Source: an uncultured Selenomonadaceae bacterium (GTDB lineage Bacteria > Bacillota > Negativicutes > Selenomonadales > Selenomonadaceae). Taken from it: a DNA stretch of 8,781 nucleotides. Below are positions 1-4,570 of this stretch, in pieces (the first letter of the stretch is position 1; every line of letters begins with the position of its first letter). The position numbers and the translations under genes were made by a program. A model generated the notes under the pieces. The model saw only the letters and a program-made list of their open reading frames with translations. It was not told the DNA's origin and did no database searches. The stretch spans positions 1,661 to 10,441 of the forward strand of contig CAJODU010000059.1 of NCBI GenBank assembly GCA_905233325.1. Direction: 5' to 3'.

Positions 1-291
1 GCTCCCAGTCAGCTTGCAGTCTTGGGGCGTTATGTCATTAAGCCTGAGATATTTGAGATTTTGGAAAATACCCAACCCGGCAAAGGTGGAGAAATCCAGC
101 TTACCGACGCTTTGAAAGTGCTTGCGAAGAAAGATACGGTCTATGCTTGTGACTTTAAAGGGCAGAGGTATGATCTCGGTGATAAACTTGGTTTCCTCAA
201 GGCCACTGTTGAGTTTGCTCTTCGTCGTGATGATCTGCGCGACAGTTTTGCCGATTATCTCAAAGATGTGGTCTCTTCATTGACAAAGTAA
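1..291 (+). CDS. galU: UTP-glucose-1-phosphate uridylyltransferase, C-terminal part (5' end outside window)
   Basis: The frame is open from base 1 and shows the last 96 residues; the N-terminal nucleotidyltransferase core lies upstream of the window. The visible part matches the C-terminal end of GalU/GtaB-type enzymes: a Leu-Gly-Arg-Tyr segment, then PEIFEILE, then the family hallmark GGEIQLTDAL, then GQRYDLGDKLGFLKATVEFAL. These enzymes make UDP-glucose from UTP and glucose-1-phosphate in the cytoplasm, for cell-surface polysaccharide and glycolipid synthesis. The TTG at 22 is internal, not a start, because the conserved family sequence continues upstream of it. The gene ends in TAA at 289-291, about 20 bases before the first forward promoter of the micro-ORF module. 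No terminator is visible in that gap, so galU transcripts may run into the module. The family call is confident; the closest alternative is another sugar nucleotidyltransferase. Confidence 0.93.
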   Translation, partial: APSQLAVLGRYVIKPEIFEILENTQPGKGGEIQLTDALKVLAKKDTVYACDFKGQRYDLGDKLGFLKATVEFALRRDDLRDSFADYLKDVVSSLTK

Positions 292-311
292 AAAATGAAA
301 TATCACTATCA

Positions 312-340
312 TTGACAATCTGAAATTTGTATGATAACAT
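312..340 (+). promoter_or_regulatory. Forward promoter of module copy 1
   Basis: The -35 hexamer is a perfect TTGACA at 312-317. A 17-base spacer leads to TAACAT at 335-340, preceded by TG one base upstream (an extended -10, TGATAACAT). Transcription should begin near 347, within AAAGATAGTTGAA. The same boxes and spacing recur in copy 2. This is a sigma-A-type promoter by sequence; the start site is inferred from spacing only. Confidence 0.8.
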
Positions 341-360
341 AAGCAAAGATAGTTGAACGG

Positions 361-384
361 CTTCCTTCTGAGTGCGGGAGGAGG
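361..384 (+). promoter_or_regulatory. Leader hairpin that hides the micro-ORF 1 ribosome site
   Basis: CTTCCTTC (361-368) can pair over all eight positions with GGAGGAGG (377-384), using two G-U pairs, around an 8-base loop. The 3' arm contains the Shine-Dalgarno sequence AGGAGG (379-384), which sits 8 bases before the GTG start at 393. The closed hairpin would therefore block translation. The only difference from copy 2 in this region (G378 against A711) keeps the pair with the opposing U. Confidence 0.7.
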
Positions 385-392
385 TGGTGATC

Positions 393-479
393 GTGAAAAA
401 AGATAAGAAACCTGACTGGAATTTCTGGCTAAACGTAGTCCAGACGGCGATCATCATTTACCAAGCGTTCCTCAAATAA
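393..479 (+). CDS. 28-residue hydrophobic micro-protein, putative type I toxin-like peptide (copy 1)
   Basis: GTG start at 393, TAA at 477-479, 28 codons. A strong AGGAGG lies 8 bases upstream, and in-frame GTGs at 384 and 387 overlap that site and are unlikely starts. The peptide has a short Lys-rich head (K2, K3, K5, K6), then D8-W9-x-F11-W12-L13, then a hydrophobic stretch containing V-V-Q-T-A-I-I-I-Y and ending F-L-K. One short membrane segment with a positive cytoplasmic head is the natural reading, but Asn14 and Gln17 make it only moderately hydrophobic. Thirteen of the last 20 or so residues are identical in the copy 2 peptide, although the DNA there has drifted, which argues that it is translated. 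I do not recognise the family; it does not resemble the Fst, TxpA/BsrG or usual holin-like consensus as I know them. The toxin role is inferred from locus architecture. Confidence 0.7.
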   Translation: MKKDKKPDWNFWLNVVQTAIIIYQAFLK

Positions 480-483
480 ACGC

Positions 484-512
484 AAAATAAAAAGCCGCTA
501 AACTAGACGGCT
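484..512 (-). terminator. Terminator of antisense RNA 1
   Basis: On the reverse strand AGCCG and CGGCT (512-508 and 497-493) form a stem, extended inward by CTA/TAG past a one-base bulge. It is followed by TTTTATTTTG (492-483). This is a good intrinsic terminator for leftward transcription and a poor one for rightward transcription, because no T-run follows on the forward strand. Confidence 0.7.
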
Positions 513-562
513 ATCGAATTTCCATCATTAACCCAGAGGGTAGTCGAACACGACTTCAACTA
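484..562 (-). ncRNA. Predicted antisense RNA 1 (putative antitoxin RNA)
   Basis: A short reverse-strand transcript of roughly 78 nucleotides is predicted from the near-consensus promoter at 568-595 to the terminator at 484-512. It lies wholly downstream of micro-ORF 1, so it would overlap only the 3' untranslated part of the sense RNA. It contains a small stem-loop with arms AGTCG and CGACT around a 4-base loop near its 5' end. The motif GATAGTTGAA at or just before its predicted start is also found at the 5' end of the sense RNA. No open reading frame of note is needed to explain it. Ends are predicted, not measured. Confidence 0.65.
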
Positions 563-567
563 TCTTT

Positions 568-595
568 AGTATATCAGGTTTGGCAGATTTGTCAA
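568..595 (-). promoter_or_regulatory. Reverse promoter of antisense RNA 1
   Basis: Read on the reverse strand: TTGACA (595-590), 16 bases, then TATACT (573-568), with an extended TG-x before the -10. The -35 box lies inside the 3' arm and loop of the forward terminator, so the same bases serve both as promoter DNA and as terminator RNA. The arrangement is repeated in copy 2 with a perfect TATAAT. Confidence 0.8.
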
Positions 596-607
596 GCCGA
601 TTTTTTT
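577..607 (+). terminator. Forward terminator of module copy 1
   Basis: GGTTTG (577-582) pairs with CAAGCC (593-598), and GCA pairs with TGT inside it (two G-U pairs overall) around the loop GATT. A run of seven T follows at 601-607. It would end the sense transcript at about 260 nucleotides. Confidence 0.75.
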
Positions 608-644
608 GGATAATTCATACAACAAAAAAGAAATATAGCTATCA

Positions 645-673
645 TTGACAATCTGAAATTTATATGATAACAT
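645..673 (+). promoter_or_regulatory. Forward promoter of module copy 2
   Basis: TTGACA at 645-650, a 17-base spacer, and TAACAT at 668-673 preceded by TG-x. Boxes and spacing are identical to copy 1, with a single spacer difference (A662 instead of G329). The predicted start is near 680. Confidence 0.8.
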
Positions 674-693
674 AAGCAAAGATAGTTGAACGG

Positions 694-717
694 CTTCCTT
701 CTGAGTGCGGAAGGAGG
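694..717 (+). promoter_or_regulatory. Leader hairpin that hides the micro-ORF 2 ribosome site
   Basis: CTTCCTTC (694-701) pairs with GAAGGAGG (710-717), eight pairs with one G-U, around the loop TGAGTGCG. The ribosome site AAGGAGG (711-717) is entirely within the 3' arm, 8 bases before the GTG start. It is slightly more stable than copy 1 because U-A replaces U-G. Confidence 0.7.
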
Positions 718-725
718 TGGTGATC

Positions 726-860
726 GTGAAAAAGTCCAATAAGCTCTCGAAAACTCACAAGTGCAAAAAATTTCAGCTTAATGGCAAGAAAAAAACCGAC
801 TGGATCTTCTGGTTGGAAGTAATCCAGACGGCGATTGCCATCTATAACCTCTTCTTCTAA
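726..860 (+). CDS. 44-residue Lys-rich hydrophobic micro-protein, putative type I toxin-like peptide (copy 2)
   Basis: GTG start at 726, TAA at 858-860, 44 codons, with AAGGAGG 8 bases upstream. The first 24 residues are strongly basic (ten Lys) and contain one Cys (C13). The last 20 repeat the copy 1 core: D25-W26-x-F28-W29-L30-x-V32-x-Q34-T35-A36-I37-x-I39-Y40-x-x-F43. The changes between copies are partly synonymous (for example GTC-CAG-ACG-GCG-ATC against ATC-CAG-ACG-GCG-ATT), as expected for a selected protein. The longer basic head could alter membrane insertion or nucleic-acid contact. Function is not known from the sequence; membrane toxicity controlled by the antisense RNA is the working inference. 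A small secreted or regulatory peptide is the main alternative. Confidence 0.68.
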   Translation: MKKSNKLSKTHKCKKFQLNGKKKTDWIFWLEVIQTAIAIYNLFF

Positions 861-877
861 CTAATTCTCTTATAACG

Positions 878-906
878 AAATACAAAGCCGTCAAACTGAA
901 ACGGCT
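878..906 (-). terminator. Terminator of antisense RNA 2
   Basis: On the reverse strand AGCCGT and ACGGCT (906-901 and 891-886) form a perfect six-pair stem around a 9-base loop. It is followed by TTGTATTTC. The T-tract is interrupted, so it should be weaker than the copy 1 equivalent. Confidence 0.6.
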
Positions 907-962
907 ACTCACAAGCTCAAAATTGAACTTGGAAGGTAGTCGAATACGACTTCAACTATCTT
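878..962 (-). ncRNA. Predicted antisense RNA 2 (putative antitoxin RNA)
   Basis: A reverse-strand transcript of about 85 nucleotides is predicted between the promoter at 969-996 and the terminator at 878-906. It starts AAGATAGTTGAAG and carries the same AGTCG/CGACT stem-loop as antisense RNA 1, with one loop change. Its central part differs from that of antisense RNA 1, so each RNA would match its own sense transcript best, while the shared 5' end could allow cross-talk. It does not overlap the micro-ORF. Confidence 0.65.
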
Positions 963-990
963 GAGCTTATTATATCAGGTTTGGCATAAT
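961..990 (+). promoter_or_regulatory. Weak candidate promoter for the DUF445 pair
   Basis: TTGAGC (961-966), 18 bases, then CATAAT (985-990) with TG-x before it. It would start RNA near 997, just ahead of the first DUF445 gene. It overlaps the reverse promoter of antisense RNA 2, and the CATAAT is not present in copy 1 (CAGATT there). The alternative is read-through of the forward terminator at 978-1007. Confidence 0.25.
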
Positions 991-996
991 TGTCAA
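969..996 (-). promoter_or_regulatory. Reverse promoter of antisense RNA 2, full consensus
   Basis: On the reverse strand: a perfect TTGACA (996-991), 16 bases, then a perfect TATAAT (974-969) with TG-x before it. It is the best promoter match in the window and stronger on paper than the sense promoter. That fits an antisense regulator kept in excess over its target. Confidence 0.85.
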
Positions 997-1007
997 GCCG
1001 ATTTTTT
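978..1007 (+). terminator. Forward terminator of module copy 2
   Basis: GGTTTG (978-983) pairs with CAAGCC (994-999), with GCA/TGT inside, around the loop TAAT. Six T follow at 1002-1007. It ends only five bases before the ribosome site of the first DUF445 gene. Confidence 0.72.
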
Positions 1008-1024
1008 CAATGAGGTCTGATTAT

Positions 1025-2389
1025 ATGCAGAATAAACTTAAAGCGACAACTGCACTATTGATAAGTGCAGCGGGGGCTGTTGCGACTTTGCCTCCAATCT
1101 CTCCGCTGGTATCTACTACGAGCAGCTTTACTTTGGGATTGCTGAATCATGGTTTCCTTGCGGCAACAATCGGCGGTCTTGCTGACTGGTTTGCTGTCAC
1201 TGCGTTGTTCCATAAGCCGCTGGGTATAAGCTGGCGCACGGAAATCCTCAAAAAGAACAGAAAGCGCATTATGGAGGCAATCGTAGATTTTGTCAGCAAC
1301 GATCTTCTAAGTGAGAAAAATATCATCAACAACCTCAAGAGCGAGAATACCGCCAATCTTTTAATTTACTACTTTCAAAATAGTGATGGTCGTGCAAAAA
1401 TTAAAGCTCTCATCAATGATACGCTTGTGGAGATCGCTGCAACGGCTGATACAAAATCCATTGCTAAATCTGTCACGCCTATCATTGAATCTGAGGCTCA
1501 AAATATCGATGCCAATCAGATAGTTGATGCTGTAGTGAATGTCTTGACTAAGGAAGAGCACAGTCGCAAGATCCTTGCTATTCTCTTCGGTGCGGCACAT
1601 GATATATTTAAATCGGAATTTGTCCAAGAGACTCTTCGGCTTAAAATTGCAACGCTCCGTCGTGAATATGAAGCGGATTCTGCCGGTCGTGCCCTCGTCC
1701 TCAACGCCATTAATCTCACTGATGATAAGATTTTAACTATCGTCAACGAAAATGTCGACAAGCGAATCAAGGGAACGATCAATACTTTGACTTCTGACGG
1801 TATCGTTGATCCTGATTCCTTCACCACCGCCGCGAATTTGTCTATGTACTTTGCAAACTTCCTTAAGTCTTCGACAAGTGACGAGAATACTCAAAAATTC
1901 TTCGGTGACTTCAAAAAAGTTTTAGCTAATAAATTTGATCTTGCCGACTATATCAAAAATTGGCTTGACAACTACCTCAAGAGCGAAAACTTTTTAAAAA
2001 ATCAGCAGAAACTCAAGGAAGTTGATAAAAATTCAAGCCATATAATCAAACTTGATAAAATAAATCCCGTTTGGCAGAGTGCAGTTGAGCAGATTATTGA
2101 TGATAAGATTGATGCTTTCATTGCAAGCCCTTTACTTCAAGATAAATTTGATCGTTTTATCAAAAATTTGCTGGAATCGCTCATTAATAACTATCACGAC
2201 GCCATACCGGGTCTTATTCGTGAGCGGTTGGATTCTCTCTCTGATGAGGAGCTTACTACCTTTGTTGAAGGTAAAGTATCTGATGATTTGCAGATGATTC
2301 GTATAAATGGCTCTATTTGCGGCTGTGCGGTCGGTATTCTTCTGTATTTGGTCTCTTATGCCGTACAAGTTCTTACCACCGGTAACTGA
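1025..2389 (+). CDS. DUF445 family membrane-associated protein, first paralogue
   Basis: A 454-residue protein of the DUF445 (YjiN-like) family, whose biochemical role is not established. A hydrophobic N-terminal segment (about residues 8-30) precedes the family signature GGLADWFAVTALF (50-62) and HKPLG (63-67). A long charged helical region follows, then the C-terminal motif RINGS (426-430) and a closing membrane segment (about 432-452). Unlike the second paralogue, the segment after KPLG reads SWRTEILKKNRKR where the family usually has a P-x-HTAILP-like stretch, so this copy has diverged at a conserved site. I chose the ATG at 1025 because TGAGGT (1011-1016) lies 8 bases upstream. The ATG at 1010 has only the preceding terminator's T-run before it. 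Stop TGA at 2387-2389; the next gene starts 19 bases on. Likely envelope location; function unknown. Confidence 0.88.
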   Translation: MQNKLKATTALLISAAGAVATLPPISPLVSTTSSFTLGLLNHGFLAATIGGLADWFAVTALFHKPLGISWRTEILKKNRKRIMEAIVDFVSNDLLSEKNIINNLKSENTANLLIYYFQNSDGRAKIKALINDTLVEIAATADTKSIAKSVTPIIESEAQNIDANQIVDAVVNVLTKEEHSRKILAILFGAAHDIFKSEFVQETLRLKIATLRREYEADSAGRALVLNAINLTDDKILTIVNENVDKRIKGTINTLTSDGIVDPDSFTTAANLSMYFANFLKSSTSDENTQKFFGDFKKVLANKFDLADYIKNWLDNYLKSENFLKNQQKLKEVDKNSSHIIKLDKINPVWQSAVEQIIDDKIDAFIASPLLQDKFDRFIKNLLESLINNYHDAIPGLIRERLDSLSDEELTTFVEGKVSDDLQMIRINGSICGCAVGILLYLVSYAVQVLTTGN

Positions 2390-2408
2390 TGAAGGAAGGT
2401 GTAAAAAA

Positions 2409-3716
2409 TTGTCTTCTAATTGGAATACTGCCGACAAAACTCTATTGTGCAGCCTATTTGTATTCTTGGCAGCATTGGGTTTTTATATAATTAATCCTGA
2501 AAGTGTATTTGCTGAAGGACTTTTATTTATTGCTGAAGCGGCTCTTGTCGGCGGCGTTGCGGACTGGTTTGCCGTGACTGCACTCTTTAAAAAGCCTCTG
2601 GGTTTTCCGTTCCATACCGCCATTTTACCTAATCGCCGCCAAGATTTTATTGATGCCTCTGTCAATATGGTGCAGAATGAATTTTTTTCACGCCGCTCTA
2701 TCTTCAAAAAACTCAGCAACCTTCATCTTCTGCCTAAACTTTTGGATTATGTCAAACAACCGAATATTAAGCGTGCTATAGTGACAATGATGTTTAATGA
2801 GATCGTTGATTTTGTCTCCAAGCTCGATAAGGAGACTACTGCCAAAAAGATAGCCGGCGAGATTCGCAAAAATCTTCACGATATACCGGCGAATGTCTTA
2901 ATCCACGAAGTGGGGCAATATCTCAAGCACTCCGGCAAGGATAAGGCAATTTTGGAAAGTCTGATTCATTCTGTCCGTGAAGTGGTCGCAAAAGAAGAGA
3001 CTAAGAAAAAGATAGAAAAAATCCTTGAAAATTATGCCGGTGAGAATACACAGTCCTCTTCTTCGTTTTCGCTCCTTATGGCAGGGCTTGCTCAGGCTCT
3101 TGATCTTGTCAATTTCAGTGAGGCCGCCTCTCTCATGCAGCGTCACTTGCTGGCTTTTCTTGATGAAATGGCGGTTGATTCTCACGTTCAAAGAGAAGTC
3201 TTGAATGAATGTCACAAAACTTTTGCCGAAGTTACTGATACTCTTGAATTTCGTGACATTATATATAAACTACAGCTTGATTCAATCAACTCACTGCCAT
3301 TTGAAGATATAATTCAAGATGCTCTGACAAATATTGCCAAGGAACTCTCCAAGGTTGATATGACTAAGCTCGCCACTAATAAAACGTCAAAAAAATTGCC
3401 TGAGTTTATCTACAAATTTCTGACGGAACAACTTGAAAGGCTTATCTCACTTTTAGAAAATAAAACGACGGTACAATCCGCCGTTGAAAAATTTATATTT
3501 GACCTTGCTGCCCGATCTGCCTTAACCGCCCGTCCACTTTTTGCAAATATAGCTCAGACTTCGCTGATGAATCTTTCTGATGAACAGCTCAATTCTCTGG
3601 TCTACAATAAAGCTGAAGAAGATTTTATTTGGATTCGTCTGAATGGTTCCATTATTGGCAGTGTGATAGGTTTGTTTATATTTATCCTCATACAGATAGT
3701 ATCTACAATGTCTTAG
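2409..3716 (+). CDS. DUF445 family membrane-associated protein, second paralogue
   Basis: A 435-residue DUF445 protein, paralogous to the gene before it. Its N-terminal part has two hydrophobic stretches (about 13-29 and 33-60). The second runs into GGVADWFAVTALF (48-60), KKPLG and the canonical FPFHTAILPNRR segment. The C-terminus carries WIRLNGS (408-414) followed by a hydrophobic tail. The frame stays open upstream to 2307 inside the first gene. I chose the TTG at 2409 because the purine-rich AAGGAAGGTG (2392-2401) is placed correctly before it and the resulting N-terminus aligns with the paralogue (signature at residue 48 against 50). The ATG at 2358 would overlap the first gene. The 19-base gap implies co-transcription and probably coupled translation. 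Function is unknown; a pair of related envelope proteins acting together is an inference. Confidence 0.87.
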   Translation: MSSNWNTADKTLLCSLFVFLAALGFYIINPESVFAEGLLFIAEAALVGGVADWFAVTALFKKPLGFPFHTAILPNRRQDFIDASVNMVQNEFFSRRSIFKKLSNLHLLPKLLDYVKQPNIKRAIVTMMFNEIVDFVSKLDKETTAKKIAGEIRKNLHDIPANVLIHEVGQYLKHSGKDKAILESLIHSVREVVAKEETKKKIEKILENYAGENTQSSSSFSLLMAGLAQALDLVNFSEAASLMQRHLLAFLDEMAVDSHVQREVLNECHKTFAEVTDTLEFRDIIYKLQLDSINSLPFEDIIQDALTNIAKELSKVDMTKLATNKTSKKLPEFIYKFLTEQLERLISLLENKTTVQSAVEKFIFDLAARSALTARPLFANIAQTSLMNLSDEQLNSLVYNKAEEDFIWIRLNGSIIGSVIGLFIFILIQIVSTMS

Positions 3717-3795
3717 GACTTTTTAGACAGATTTCAAAACTACAGATATATTTCATTCTGAAAACTTTTTTCAAGTCAAGCAGGAGAGTATAAGA

Positions 3796-3815
3796 ATTTT
3801 GGCGAATATTTTGGC
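3796..3815 (+). repeat. Short tandem direct repeat upstream of the ACT-domain gene
   Basis: ATTTTGGC occurs at 3796-3803 and again at 3808-3815, so the repeats start 12 bases apart, close to one helical turn. They lie in the 167-base gap between the second DUF445 gene and the ACT-domain gene, about 70-90 bases before its start. They could be a regulator site or chance in AT-rich DNA. I could not pick out a convincing promoter or terminator in this gap. Confidence 0.3.
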
Positions 3816-3883
3816 TAAATAATTCTTGTCTTGTTTTGATGTTAATGTTTTGCTTTTTTAGCAGGGTAATAGCGGGTGATAAT

Positions 3884-4558
3884 ATGGAAAAAAGACAGAT
3901 AAATTCTAAAGTATCTATAAAAAGAGCTGAATTAAAAGATGAACCTCAATCAAAACAACAATCCGATACAATGAGATCACCTCTTCTCAATGCAGCTAAA
4001 GCCACTAGATCTAAGCGAAATATCAATTCATCAGTTTCAATCAAAAAAGAAAGTTACAGCGATCGCATCATTCCACCAAAAAAATTTAAAATCTCGGAAG
4101 ATGACTATCTTCTTATCAGAAGAGATGTTATACCTAAAAATTTGATTAGTGTTTTAAAGGTAAAAGAGGCTCTTTATCGCGGTGAGGCTATAAACATGGA
4201 AGAAGCCTGTGAGGAATACGAAATATCTTCCAAATATTATAGAAAATACAAAAATGCCATAATTCCGTTTTACGAAGCCACAAATGGAAAAATTTTTACA
4301 TTGCTTTTTGAGGCCGAATATCAAGAAAAAGTTTTATCTGATATTGTCTCCACGATTTCTAAACATTCCGGCAGTATCATCACAGTAAATCAAGGATTCC
4401 CGTTTAACGGAATAATCAATATAAATATTTCCTTTGATACTACATCTTTGAAGATAAATCTTTACGAGCTTTTATCGAAACTGAAGAGTATTGTCGGTGT
4501 TCGCAATATGGAAATTATAGGAAGAACTAACAATAATATATCAGGTAGTAAAAAATAA
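3884..4558 (+). CDS. UPF0735/PheB-like ACT-domain protein with extended N-terminal tail
   Basis: A 224-residue protein. Residues about 70-220 match the small ACT-domain proteins annotated UPF0735 or PheB-like. They contain a helical part with KVKEALYRGEAINMEEACEE (94-111 region), an SSKYYRKYK segment resembling the family's putative helix-turn-helix, then IIPFYE. The ACT domain (about 136-213) includes the typical I-T-V-N-Q (166-170) and ends VRNMEIIG. ACT domains bind amino acids, and the position upstream of hom suggests amino-acid-linked regulation; a direct role is not shown. The family usually begins near residue 70. Here a polar, basic tail of about 70 residues is added, holding a repeated motif (KRQINSKVSIKR at 3-14, KRNINSSVSIKK at 44-55). 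The ATG at 3884 is preceded by a modest GGGTG site. An upstream in-frame TTG at 3836 would add a hydrophobic piece and seems less likely. The gene is visibly richer in A and T than its neighbours. Confidence 0.8.
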   Translation: MEKRQINSKVSIKRAELKDEPQSKQQSDTMRSPLLNAAKATRSKRNINSSVSIKKESYSDRIIPPKKFKISEDDYLLIRRDVIPKNLISVLKVKEALYRGEAINMEEACEEYEISSKYYRKYKNAIIPFYEATNGKIFTLLFEAEYQEKVLSDIVSTISKHSGSIITVNQGFPFNGIININISFDTTSLKINLYELLSKLKSIVGVRNMEIIGRTNNNISGSKK

Positions 4559-4570
4559 TTTAAAAATATA

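Larger units (their letters stand above)
308..607. repeat. Tandem module copy 1 (micro-ORF plus antisense RNA unit)
   Basis: First of two directly repeated units. Bases 308-400 align without gaps to 641-733 at a constant offset of 333, and by eye only two positions differ (329/662 and 378/711). The 3' ends also match: about 539-606 aligns to about 935-1007, with a small insertion in copy 2. The middle, holding the micro-ORF and the antisense terminator, has diverged. Conservation of promoters, leader and terminator-promoter overlap, with drift between them, is what selection on a regulatory RNA pair would leave. No transposase or terminal inverted repeats are seen, so the unit looks like a local duplication and not an insertion sequence. 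Confidence 0.85.
641..1007. repeat. Tandem module copy 2 (micro-ORF plus antisense RNA unit)
   Basis: Second copy of the unit described for 308-607, starting about 30 bases after the first one's terminator. All parts recur in the same order and orientation. Its micro-ORF is 16 codons longer at the N-terminus, and its antisense leader carries a short insertion that includes AAGCTC next to the -10 box. An extra inverted repeat, AAGCTCAA (913-920) against TTGAGCTT (961-968), is found only in this copy. Confidence 0.85.

Noticed and set aside
260..457. 65-codon reverse-strand open frame across the galU end and module 1
   Set aside because: It has no ribosome site, runs against the promoter, hairpin and micro-ORF signals of the forward strand, and has no counterpart in copy 2.
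308..1007. Directly repeated blocks as a CRISPR array or insertion-sequence pair
   Set aside because: There are only two long units containing promoters, ORFs and terminators. No short regular repeats with unique spacers, no cas genes, no transposase and no terminal inverted repeats are present.
2307..2408. Longer N-terminus for the second DUF445 protein
   Set aside because: It would lie inside the first DUF445 gene in another frame. The TTG at 2409 has the ribosome site and aligns with the paralogue's N-terminus.
3799..3822. Seven-codon leader peptide (TTG to TAA) after AGGAG, upstream of the ACT-domain gene
   Set aside because: It is too short, has no run of regulatory amino-acid codons and no attenuator hairpin follows. 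It is consistent with chance in AT-rich DNA.
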